64,000 nt of DNA from an uncultured Bacteroidota bacterium (GTDB lineage Bacteria; Bacteroidota; Bacteroidia; Flavobacteriales_F; PHOS-HE28), in the NCBI GenBank assembly GCA_902826215.1, contig CADEDY010000001.1, forward strand, positions 186,001 through 250,000, given 5' to 3'. Positions 36,774-43,026 of this stretch are shown here, one piece after another (the stretch's first letter is position 1; each line of letters starts with the position of its first letter). The notes beneath the pieces are model-generated. The model saw nothing but the letters and a program-made list of their open reading frames with translations. It ran no database searches and was not told the DNA's origin. A program made the translations under genes and the position numbers.

Positions 36774-37496
36774 TCATTGGTTTACTGCCGATGTCGCTGG
36801 CCGCCTCAGAATGTCAAAGGTGAGATAGTACTTGGCGGTCGCTAGGAAGAACCCCTGATAGACTGTTACATTACCCTTCAACTCTGAATGGATCCGTTCG
36901 GCAAGGGCATTCACCATGTGTTGGCTGACGGAGGTGTCTGGATAGATGACCACCGATCGTGGCCCCTCATCCGGCCATTCGGTTCTGGCGAACACAAACC
37001 ATTCTTCAAGGTCTGTACTGTCGGCGTACTGGTCTTGAATACCTAGCCCAAGGCCATTTAAGAATGTTCCTGGACACGTACGATGCGGTTGGCATGGGCC
37101 GAGGTAGAATGGCGTGAAGTAAGATGAAGGCCCATCGGAATACCGAGTCGACACTTCCTGCAAATAGATCTGATGAGTGCCCGTATGGATATCCGCTTGT
37201 TGGATCCGTTCGGGTTCGTACATGATGATGTTTCGGTCCAGGAGTACGGTGTCGTCTACGAAGGTGAATGCCAACCGGTCATATGGGCCATCCAAGGAAT
37301 CGCATGTCAGATGCATCGGATGCGAGGACATATCAAGTTGGGTCGGGTTCAGGAGGGACATCGTGTCACCTTGGATCTTCAACAGACCGCGCCACTCGGG
37401 AACGGTAGAAGTGGCGATCCAGGTTCCATCAAGGTCAGGCGGTCGGCAACAGGAGGCCAGGAGTGTAGCTGTCAGTAGTGTGAAGGTCCACTGCAT
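36774..37496 (-). CDS. Orphan lipoprotein
   Basis: 240 residues from MQWTFTLLTATLLASC, a lipoprotein signal with Cys16. The first part, DLDGTWIATSTVPEWRGLLKIQGDTM, looks like a lipocalin-type or META-like beta domain; no catalytic motif is visible. Ends with RRPATSAVNQ. No recognised family. It lies in the accessory segment between two repeat clusters, facing away from the HEPN-like gene. Confidence 0.65.
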   Translation of the reverse strand: MQWTFTLLTATLLASCCRPPDLDGTWIATSTVPEWRGLLKIQGDTMSLLNPTQLDMSSHPMHLTCDSLDGPYDRLAFTFVDDTVLLDRNIIMYEPERIQQADIHTGTHQIYLQEVSTRYSDGPSSYFTPFYLGPCQPHRTCPGTFLNGLGLGIQDQYADSTDLEEWFVFARTEWPDEGPRSVVIYPDTSVSQHMVNALAERIHSELKGNVTVYQGFFLATAKYYLTFDILRRPATSAVNQ

Positions 37497-37605
37497 TGCG
37501 CGTAGTTGGTACTGAAGGGATGTAAAGAACTCGGAATCTTTCAGGGTGCGATGCGTTGCCCTCGGAGCAAATCCAGCAGGCATCAGACTGGGAATGAACG
37601 GGGTT

Positions 37606-38442
37606 TCACTTCTTCTTCGTATCCGATGCCGGAGAGGTTGTCGGTTTTAGGGAAACGGTTGAACGGTGATCCGAAGGATATTTCAGCTGCTGAAGGTTGA
37701 ACTCGTCTTTGATCTTTTCTAGTTCATCACTGGTAATCTTATGAAGATCGGCGCGAAGGCCGTCATGTATCTTTAGGATTACCTCGATGACTTCCTTCCT
37801 CGTGTATTGGTTCTTGCCGGACTCTCCTACTTCAATGTAGACCCTTTGAAATGCCGCGTTCGCTTCGATGTTCGTCCTTTGGAAGATACGGTATGCCGCA
37901 TCATTGCCCAACTTGGTTTTGACATTGTCCTCATGTGCGAGGAACACCTTGCGGCATTCTTTGAGGACGTCGATGATCAACAATTGAACGCTCAATGCGT
38001 ACTTCTCCTCGTCCGTACCCGTCACACGCAACTCGTTCTGTTCCTCAAACCGTTTGATCCGCGCCAAAGCAGCCTGACCTTGGGTGCTGAATCTCCTGTA
38101 ATACTCCGTGTAGCCACTGAACTCGGTTCCGTGTGTGAACTCATTGCGGATGGCTTTGAAGTCTTTGAATGCAGAGACGTCGACATCCTTCTTCTGCATA
38201 TCCTCCAATAGCTTGATGTGGTTGTCAAAGGATAGTTCCCGGATGAAGTTGTTCTTCACCTCATGTGGGATGCCGAGGAGCTTCAATAAACCATCCTCGA
38301 TAAGTTCCTCTATGAAGGCAGATGCCCCTACGATGGTCCCACGAATTTGCTGCAGCCTCTGGTCGATCTGTGTGTTGAACTCCCTGTCAAGGGTCGCCAT
38401 AACGGCGACCGCTGGTTCCTTTTTCCAATCCTTCCTTGGCAT
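37606..38442 (-). CDS. Helical protein with HEPN/MltR-like RxxxxH motif
   Basis: 278 residues, mostly helical, no signal peptide. LIEDGLLKLLGI, LSFDNHIKLLEDM and then AIRNEFTHG (R99 to H104, the R-x4-H arrangement) follow the order seen in MltR-like and HEPN domains. HEPN proteins are often RNases in toxin or defence systems, whereas MltR-like ones are regulators; sequence alone does not decide. The C-terminal half carries a charged helix pair and a Ser/Thr/Lys-rich tail. No partner nucleotidyltransferase gene is adjacent. Confidence 0.62.
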   Translation of the reverse strand: MPRKDWKKEPAVAVMATLDREFNTQIDQRLQQIRGTIVGASAFIEELIEDGLLKLLGIPHEVKNNFIRELSFDNHIKLLEDMQKKDVDVSAFKDFKAIRNEFTHGTEFSGYTEYYRRFSTQGQAALARIKRFEEQNELRVTGTDEEKYALSVQLLIIDVLKECRKVFLAHEDNVKTKLGNDAAYRIFQRTNIEANAAFQRVYIEVGESGKNQYTRKEVIEVILKIHDGLRADLHKITSDELEKIKDEFNLQQLKYPSDHRSTVSLKPTTSPASDTKKK

Positions 38443-38512
38443 GTTCGATGTATTAACCCCAAATCTCGCAACAGAATGTTTCCAAACCTTCCCCGAATCT
38501 CGGAGAGGACCC

Positions 38513-38545
38513 CGCTACTGCGAGTCTATGGCTCGTGGCCCCCTG
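38513..38545. repeat. CGAGTC-TAT-GGCTCG palindrome repeat, copy 2
   Basis: CTGCGAGTCTATGGCTCGTGG, split by its loop TAT, with one G.T pair in the stem. It is immediately left of the regulator-tail remnant at 38563. Confidence 0.6.
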
Positions 38546-38562
38546 CTCTCGCAACACCCCCC

Positions 38563-38592
38563 TCACGCCAACCCATTGGCAAAGGCCCAACT
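38563..38592 (-). pseudogene. LuxR-type regulator 3'-end remnant (last 9 codons)
   Basis: On the minus strand this reads SWAFANGLA then TGA, identical at protein level to the end of the remnant at 41661. An in-frame TAG lies two codons upstream, so nothing of the gene survives beyond this tail. Confidence 0.6.
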
Positions 38593-38609
38593 CTAACCCC
38601 CGGCAGGGT

Positions 38610-38650
38610 ATTCCCCAGCTACCGCGATTCTGTGACTCGTGTTTTCCCTA
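38610..38650. repeat. Palindrome repeat, copy 3 (diverged)
   Basis: CTACCGCGATTCTGTGACTC followed by GTGTTTTCCCTA matches copy 1 in order and spacing, with three stem or loop changes. It leads directly into hairpin copy A. Confidence 0.5.
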
Positions 38651-38666
38651 AGTTCAAGCCATGCAG

Positions 38667-38687
38667 GGTCTTCCGTCTTCGGAGACC
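38667..38687. repeat. 21-nt hairpin repeat, copy A
   Basis: Arms GGTCTTCCG and CGGAGACC with loop TCTT and one bulged T. It is followed by TTGCACCTCGAAGCCG, shared in similar form with copies B and D. It lies 73 nt before the gene at 38760, with no plus-strand gene directly upstream. Confidence 0.75.
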
Positions 38688-38759
38688 TTGCACCTCGAAG
38701 CCGTAGTTCACGAGCTTGTATCAAGCTCTACTTTCGTTTTCAGAATCAGGAACAGCCAA

Positions 38760-39239
38760 ATGAAGACGCTCATATCTATCATAACCCTTCTACTACTATT
38801 CGTAGCATGCACTGAGACAGACACAAATGGCCAAACCCAATTCCTCGACCCTAACACGATCGAACAAGGAGGCTATCGTCGTGATGCGCTCACAAGCGAA
38901 CAGCTCGCGACGATCGATACGTTGCACAGGATCTTCGGCGAGGCCGATGCCTTCACCAAGGAGGCATGGGTAGACAACATGCGACGCGATCTTGATCCGG
39001 ATCGTGAACTTGGCATCTTCATGGACATGGCTCGGGCCTATGAGCAATTCACGACTGGGAGATCGCTAAGCGCCGAAGCAAAGAAGGAGGCATACAAGGT
39101 GGTGCTTATGAGGTCTATGTCGAGTCCAGAAGAGGTCAAGGCACGTCTTGACTTATCGCACCTAACGCTAGCCGACGCGGACACGCTGATGAGTTACATG
39201 GAGATCGAGCCACAGCCCGTGCGAGTAGTAGCCGAATAA
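38760..39239 (+). CDS. Small orphan lipoprotein
   Basis: 159 residues from ATG 38760. Signal ITLLLLFVAC with Cys17. The mature part is helical (RDALTSEQLATIDTLHRIFG, DPDRELGIFMDMARAYEQF) with no recognised domain; LTLADADTLMSYM is near the end. Hairpin B follows 45 nt after the stop. The gene sits alone between two copies of the repeat. Confidence 0.65.
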   Translation: MKTLISIITLLLLFVACTETDTNGQTQFLDPNTIEQGGYRRDALTSEQLATIDTLHRIFGEADAFTKEAWVDNMRRDLDPDRELGIFMDMARAYEQFTTGRSLSAEAKKEAYKVVLMRSMSSPEEVKARLDLSHLTLADADTLMSYMEIEPQPVRVVAE

Positions 39240-39283
39240 GGTCACCCAGATACAGTTAACTCGTGAAGGGGTTAGACCTTTGC

Positions 39284-39307
39284 GGGGTCTTCCGTCTTCG
39301 GAGCCCC
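39284..39307. repeat. 21-nt hairpin repeat, copy B (lengthened stem)
   Basis: GGGG and CCCC extend the core, which keeps CTTCCG, loop TCTT and CGGAG. It is followed by TGCGCCTCGAAGCCGC. It lies 45 nt after one gene and 78 nt before the next. Confidence 0.75.
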
Positions 39308-39384
39308 TGCGCCTCGAAGCCGCTACGAACAAACCACACCAGTGCAGTGATTCGGATCTGTGATCCAGATCTACCTTCATCGTC

Positions 39385-39978
39385 ATGAGGCTGGTAAGGC
39401 TGGTATCACTGACCGGTTGGGTTTTCGTTATCGCGCTCTTGGTGGTAATGGGTTGTCGTAGTGCGGCTCAACCACATGCCTATGGGGTCACTTCCAGCAT
39501 GCGGTGTGCTGCTCCGTTGCATCACGTTGCGATCCTGAATACGGCCGCTGAACGGAAGTATGGGCCGATCATCCATGGAGAGCCTGTGCCGCTTTCCAAC
39601 AAGGAGGTTGAACGCGCGGAATGCGTGCTGCGGGATTTCATCAGTTGGCACAATGGCATTGGTCGCGCAGCACGCGACTCTGTTCACTTGGCTAGTGGTG
39701 GCCTCATCCGGCCTGAGTGCCTCACTCGAAATGGGATGAACGATTACAAGCAATACGCCGGTGAGCGATCACCCACAGGCGAACTCATCATTCACATGCA
39801 ATCGTTCTGCAAGGACCCTTTGGAGCCGTCCTTCCCTGGTCGCTTTCTAACCACATCATGGTTTTCGGTGGACGATGGTGGAGACTGTTATTTCGAAGCA
39901 GAAGTGAACCTGAGCGCTGGAACGGTTATCCGGTATTCCATCAACGGTCCTTATCCTACGGATGGGTGGTGCCCTTGA
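39385..39978 (+). CDS. Orphan lipoprotein
   Basis: 197 residues. Signal WVFVIALLVVMGC with lipid Cys24. Contains VPLSNKEVERAECVLRDFIS and, near the end, WFSVDDGGDCYFEAEVNLSAG, which reads like a small beta sandwich. Several cysteines may form disulfides. No family recognised. Repeat copy C begins 31 nt after the stop. Confidence 0.65.
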   Translation: MRLVRLVSLTGWVFVIALLVVMGCRSAAQPHAYGVTSSMRCAAPLHHVAILNTAAERKYGPIIHGEPVPLSNKEVERAECVLRDFISWHNGIGRAARDSVHLASGGLIRPECLTRNGMNDYKQYAGERSPTGELIIHMQSFCKDPLEPSFPGRFLTTSWFSVDDGGDCYFEAEVNLSAGTVIRYSINGPYPTDGWCP

Positions 39979-40009
39979 ACGTGGTGCACATTGGTCTGAA
40001 CCACCGTAA

Positions 40010-40030
40010 GGTCTTCCGTCTTCGGCGACC
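40010..40030. repeat. 21-nt hairpin repeat, copy C
   Basis: GGTCTTCCG, TCTT, CGGCGACC, preceded by ACCACCGTAA as in copy D. It is directly followed by the 3' tail of a regulator remnant on the other strand (40056). Confidence 0.75.
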
Positions 40031-40055
40031 CTGCGCTAATATCTATCTCGAACCC

Positions 40056-40152
40056 TCACGCCAACCCATTGGCAAAAGCCCAACTGACAAAGCCGATCGG
40101 ACTTTGGGTCTGTGGCGCTTGGCAATGCGCTCGCGGTAGGTGCGCTTCGCCA
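40056..40152 (-). pseudogene. LuxR-type regulator 3'-end remnant (about 32 codons, frameshifted)
   Basis: On the minus strand one frame gives RTYRERIAKRH, the recognition-helix end of the HTH; another frame, one base off, gives GFVSWAFANGLA and TGA. The DNA of the first part matches the remnant at 41661 at about 22 of 24 positions. A one-base indel separates the two halves, so this copy is dead. Confidence 0.65.
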
Positions 40153-40243
40153 ACTGTAACATTGAGGATCAGCACCTTCGCGTGCCGGCCTACGTTGCCG
40201 GATCAGAGTAGCCCGTGTGCCGCCGAATGCTTAAATTCAAGAC

Positions 40244-40624
40244 ATGGCTGAGACCCGCTATTTCGAACTGCTCTTGTCCGTGTCACATCGGCCTGCGATG
40301 TACGGCGTCCAAGATGTGGTGGACCTAGCAGCGTTCTTGACCGGCTTCGGGCTTGGGTCAAATGAACCTGAACTGCAACAGTTGCTAGGGCGGTTCACAG
40401 ACTTTCTGAAGAAAGAGAATCCCGAGTATCACGGATCCACATGCGGCTGGAGCCAAATTATCAAAGCGCAGAGTTATGAGCGGGGTGGTTCGATCGAATT
40501 GTTCCGTCGGTCCCTTGGCAGGATGTTGGTTGAAGAGGGTCACTGGACAGATGAGCACTTCGACCTCTTCACGACCAAAGGTTCGGTGACGAGCGAGGAG
40601 CTGCGATCGCTTCCTGTGCCGTGA
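40244..40624 (+). CDS. Small cytoplasmic protein, possibly immunity-like
   Basis: 126 residues, acidic and helical. LLSVSHRPAMYGVQDVVDLA near the N-terminus recalls the RPxMY...L..FL.G pattern of small immunity-type proteins in polymorphic-toxin loci, but I cannot confirm the family. FRRSLGRMLVEEGHWTDEHFD follows. No toxin gene is adjacent. Stands alone between hairpin copies C and H. Confidence 0.6.
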   Translation: MAETRYFELLLSVSHRPAMYGVQDVVDLAAFLTGFGLGSNEPELQQLLGRFTDFLKKENPEYHGSTCGWSQIIKAQSYERGGSIELFRRSLGRMLVEEGHWTDEHFDLFTTKGSVTSEELRSLPVP

Positions 40625-40641
40625 TGACTAGGATGGCGTAA

Positions 40642-40660
40642 GGTCTTCTCACTTAGATCC
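40642..40660. repeat. Degenerate hairpin repeat, copy H
   Basis: GGTCTTCT at the left and AGATCC at the right still pair, but the loop differs and the usual CTGCGCC flank is absent. It is 18 nt past a stop codon, the same place as better copies. Confidence 0.4.
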
Positions 40661-40701
40661 GGAAAACAACCTTGTTGACCACAGACCAATAGCTTCGTGC
40701 G

Positions 40702-41013
40702 ATGCGTAAACTACTTCTCGGCCTAGGAGTGATAGTGCTTGTCGGAGTGGTCTTGAACCCAGGCATGCGGGACTTCAAGGAAGCTGCGCCAACGTCACGT
40801 GAACTGCTTCAAGAGTATCCCGTGAAATCTTTAACGAGCGTTAACGACAAACAGATCAGCTTCCGCAGTGAAAGGAATTTTCTGGTCTGCTCGATCTATC
40901 GTCTGGACTACGTGATAATCGTTGGTTCACACTTTGAAAAGGGGCATACAGCGAAACCAGTGACCCGGCTCTATCTGGGCATCGCGAAGAACTTCTTCTT
41001 GATGGCTGAATAG
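40702..41013 (+). CDS. Small single-helix membrane protein, DUF4359-like
   Basis: 103 residues. One N-terminal helix (LLLGLGVIVLVGVVLNPGM), then RDFKEAAPTSRELL. The ending, RNFLVCSIYRLDYVI...LYLGIAKNFF, follows the order seen in DUF4359 proteins (NP after the helix, FSIY, G-x-NF at the end). The assignment is tentative. Hairpin copy D starts 17 nt past the stop. Confidence 0.6.
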   Translation: MRKLLLGLGVIVLVGVVLNPGMRDFKEAAPTSRELLQEYPVKSLTSVNDKQISFRSERNFLVCSIYRLDYVIIVGSHFEKGHTAKPVTRLYLGIAKNFFLMAE

Positions 41014-41029
41014 TTCTAGACCACCGCAT

Positions 41030-41050
41030 GGTCTTCCGTCTTCCAAGACC
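41030..41050. repeat. 21-nt hairpin repeat, copy D
   Basis: GGTCTT at the left and AAGACC at the right form the stem; the inner CCGTCTTCC has changed. Followed by CTGCGCCTGGAAGCCGC. It is the terminator position of the gene before and 38 nt upstream of the antitoxin. Confidence 0.75.
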
Positions 41051-41075
41051 CTGCGCCTGGAAGCCGCAACGCCAT

Positions 41076-41083
41076 TACCTTTG
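41076..41083 (+). promoter_or_regulatory. -7 box just before the antitoxin start
   Basis: TACCTTTG fits TAnnTTTG exactly and ends 5 nt before the ATG at 41088. Transcription would begin at or next to the start codon, giving a leaderless mRNA. No clear TTG lies 19-20 nt upstream. Confidence 0.5.
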
Positions 41084-41087
41084 AACT

Positions 41088-41288
41088 ATGCGTACCACGG
41101 AGGAGAAATTGCACAAGAAGGTCGTGTTGGAGCGGATCAAGGCCATGCCGGAACGTTTTACGGTGGATGAATTATTGGAGCACATGGTGGTGGTGCGCAA
41201 AGTGGAGCGTGGTATGAAGGAGTTGGAGGCGGACAAAGGCCTAACGCCCGCACAAGCCCGGAAGAAGTTGGCCAAATGGCTGAAGTGA
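41088..41288 (+). CDS. Antitoxin of a ParE-type toxin-antitoxin pair
   Basis: 66 residues. The pattern KVVLERIKAMPERFTVDELLEHM, split by family variation, then VVVRKVERGMKELEADKGLT and a basic C-terminal KKLAKWLK, is the small antitoxin type seen beside RelE/ParE toxins in Bacteroidota. It should bind the toxin and repress its own promoter. It overlaps the toxin gene by 13 nt, which supports co-translation. Confidence 0.82.
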   Translation: MRTTEEKLHKKVVLERIKAMPERFTVDELLEHMVVVRKVERGMKELEADKGLTPAQARKKLAKWLK

Positions 41289-41599
41289 TCTGGACGCCCG
41301 GGGCGCTGGAGGACATTGATGCCATAGCATCATATATCGCCTTGGATTCCTCTGCGCGTGCCAAGCAGCAAGTGATGCGGATCCTTTCAGCGGAGGAACT
41401 GTTGGTGCACTATCCGGGGAGTGGCCGCATGGTCCCGGAGATGCAGAGCAAGGTCTATCGGGAAGTGATCCTACCACCGTATCGGATCATCTATCACTTC
41501 GCGCCGAAGGGAAGTGTTGCTGCGATCCTGGCGGTGATCCACTCCAAACGGCAACTACCGACAAGTGGAGTGCGGAAGCGACGTGGATCGGAAAGGTGA
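41276..41599 (+). CDS. RelE/ParE-family toxin
   Basis: 107 residues. WTPGALEDIDAIASYIALDS is the N-terminal ParE helix pair, then YPGSGRMVPEMQSKVYREVI and PYRIIYHFAPKGSVAAILAVIHSKRQL, the core sheet with the family Arg and His residues. ParE toxins poison gyrase and RelE toxins cut mRNA; ParE-like is favoured by the YRIIYHF strand. The pair sits alone between hairpin copies D and E. Confidence 0.88.
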   Translation: MAEVIWTPGALEDIDAIASYIALDSSARAKQQVMRILSAEELLVHYPGSGRMVPEMQSKVYREVILPPYRIIYHFAPKGSVAAILAVIHSKRQLPTSGVRKRRGSER

Positions 41600-41619
41600 C
41601 AGAACCTGGACCGTCGTGG

Positions 41620-41640
41620 GGTCTTCCATCTTTGGAGCCG
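41620..41640. repeat. 21-nt hairpin repeat, copy E
   Basis: GGTCTTCCATCTTTGGAGCC (then G) keeps the register with compensatory A/T changes in the stem. It is 21 nt past the toxin stop and immediately 3' of the regulator remnant on the minus strand. Confidence 0.7.
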
Positions 41641-41660
41641 CTGCGACTCTACGTACCCCC

Positions 41661-41849
41661 TCACGCCAGCCCATTTGCAAAAGCCCAACTGATAGGTGCG
41701 GTCTTCCCCGAAATGCCATGACACTCCGCAATGCGTTCGCGGTAGGTGCGTAAGGTGCTGAGGTGGCAACCCATGATGTCGGCGATCTCCTTGTAGGGTC
41801 GCCCACAACGATCGAGGAGCGTCGGATATCGGTCTGCGAGTCGTGGGTT
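41661..41849 (-). pseudogene. LuxR-type HTH regulator remnant (62 codons, no start)
   Basis: On the minus strand, after an in-frame TGA, 62 codons read through to a stop. They include LADRYPTLLDRCG, RPYKEIADIMGCHLSTLRTY, RERIAECHGISGKTA and SWAFANGLA. This is the four-helix GerE/LuxR DNA-binding domain of a response regulator, with the KEIADIM scaffold helix and the STLRTYRERI recognition helix. The receiver domain and start codon are missing. It overlaps the promoter region of the gene at 41881. It is the best copy of the tail also found at 38563, 40056 and 49316. Confidence 0.72.
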
Positions 41850-41880
41850 TCATTTCGCTACTCTTGTAGGACAAACGACC

Positions 41881-42915
41881 ATGATGAAAACCATATTGAC
41901 CACACTGACCCTTGCCGCCACCACCTTTGCCGCGTTGGGCCAGATCCCGAATCGGATAGGCGCCACACCCCAGGAACTGGCAGCCATGGCCGGTCGCACC
42001 TTGGTCGTTCAGTTGGACCCGGTGGACCCGGAGATCTCCGCAGCGATCCTGACAGAGATGAAGAAGAAGAAGAACGAAGCCGAGGGCTTCAAGGCCAACT
42101 ACGAAGCCTCCCAGCAGTCGTACCTGGACAATATCGAGGCGGCCATGGCGCAGGGATGGCAATTCAACGAGAAGGTGGAATTCCGCACGGCAGAGGAATG
42201 CAAACAGCTCTTCTTGAGCAAGAGCCCGGACCATGTGGTGATGAAGAAGGAGATGTACGGGGCGACGCCGTTCAATTCGCTATCCACCTCCAGTGGATGG
42301 CGCCACTATGCCATGCCTTTTGGGGTCACAGCCCTGAGGTTCTACCGTACCGATGTGGTAGGCGCGAACAAGAAAGGCGATCTGGGTTTCGGGGATCCTG
42401 ATTTCCAGATGTACATGATCGGCGACTATGGCCCATTGGGCAAAGCACTCTACTCGGAGGATGATCTGGTTGCCACGTTGAAGCAGGCACAGAAGGTCAT
42501 AGCGTGGTGCATCGGACGCGAGAAGCCGGAGGACTACTTCGCCTATGCGAAGGAACAGGCCGAACTGCACTGCCACCTGCTTCAGAACAAGACCGTGATG
42601 GCCGAAAGCAATTTCAACTACAAGGACATCCAGGAGTCGGAACTGCGGGAAGCGTATACGCGCGCCTTGGAATTCGTGGATCATGAACAACTGGGTAAGA
42701 TCTACCGAAGCGGTGCGGATGATCGTGTGGTGTTCTTCGCTGTACCCATCGGCCACGTCGTCGGGATGGGAGGAGAGTCGCACATCGCCTACATGAAGAT
42801 CGCCGTGGATCCATCCAACGACATGATCGTGCATGGATCTTTTCCGATGGCGGGAGGTGGTGTGGTCCGTCCCTATTCGAAGGTCGACTTCAAGGCCTTG
42901 GCGAAGTGTAAGTAG
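41881..42915 (+). CDS. Secreted protein of unknown function
   Basis: 344 residues. Signal peptide ILTTLTLAATTFAALG ending before QIPNRIG. No C-terminal T9SS domain, so probably periplasmic. Contains a Lys-rich helix (EMKKKKNEAEGFKANYE), then FNSLSTSSGWRHYAMPFGVT and, near the end, DDRVVFFAVPIGHVVGMGGE. No recognised family or active site. Start codons ATG at 41881 and 41884 are both possible. Confidence 0.72.
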   Translation: MMKTILTTLTLAATTFAALGQIPNRIGATPQELAAMAGRTLVVQLDPVDPEISAAILTEMKKKKNEAEGFKANYEASQQSYLDNIEAAMAQGWQFNEKVEFRTAEECKQLFLSKSPDHVVMKKEMYGATPFNSLSTSSGWRHYAMPFGVTALRFYRTDVVGANKKGDLGFGDPDFQMYMIGDYGPLGKALYSEDDLVATLKQAQKVIAWCIGREKPEDYFAYAKEQAELHCHLLQNKTVMAESNFNYKDIQESELREAYTRALEFVDHEQLGKIYRSGADDRVVFFAVPIGHVVGMGGESHIAYMKIAVDPSNDMIVHGSFPMAGGGVVRPYSKVDFKALAKCK

Positions 42916-42943
42916 CTTGGAGGAAGTTCTTGCCGACGATGCC

Positions 42944-42975
42944 GTGCGCTTCGCACTAGGTGCGCCTTGCCAAAG
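42944..42975 (-). pseudogene. Short LuxR-regulator DNA remnant
   Basis: The plus strand reads GCGCTTCGCACTAGGTGCGC and then CTTGCCAA, which matches the piece around 40121-40151 (GCGCTCGCGGTAGGTGCGC, then TTCGCCAA). It has no coding value here. It follows the secreted-protein gene by 29 nt. Confidence 0.45.
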
Positions 42976-43026
42976 CCGTATGGATGATCGGCCTGTTCCG
43001 TAGCTCGCTGGTATTACCCTATACGC

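Noticed and set aside
36761-36785. AGTTGGGCT after palindrome copy 1 as another regulator tail
   Set aside because: Only nine bases match and the following bases (GTCTCATTGG) do not encode FANGLA, so it is likely chance.
38563-42975. True integron cassette array with attC sites
   Set aside because: GCCCAAC and GTTAGAC-like words occur, but they are not paired as RYYYAAC and GTTRRRY around each hairpin, the GCCCAAC copies are explained by the regulator tail coding sequence, and no integron integrase is in the window. Genes also lie on both strands.
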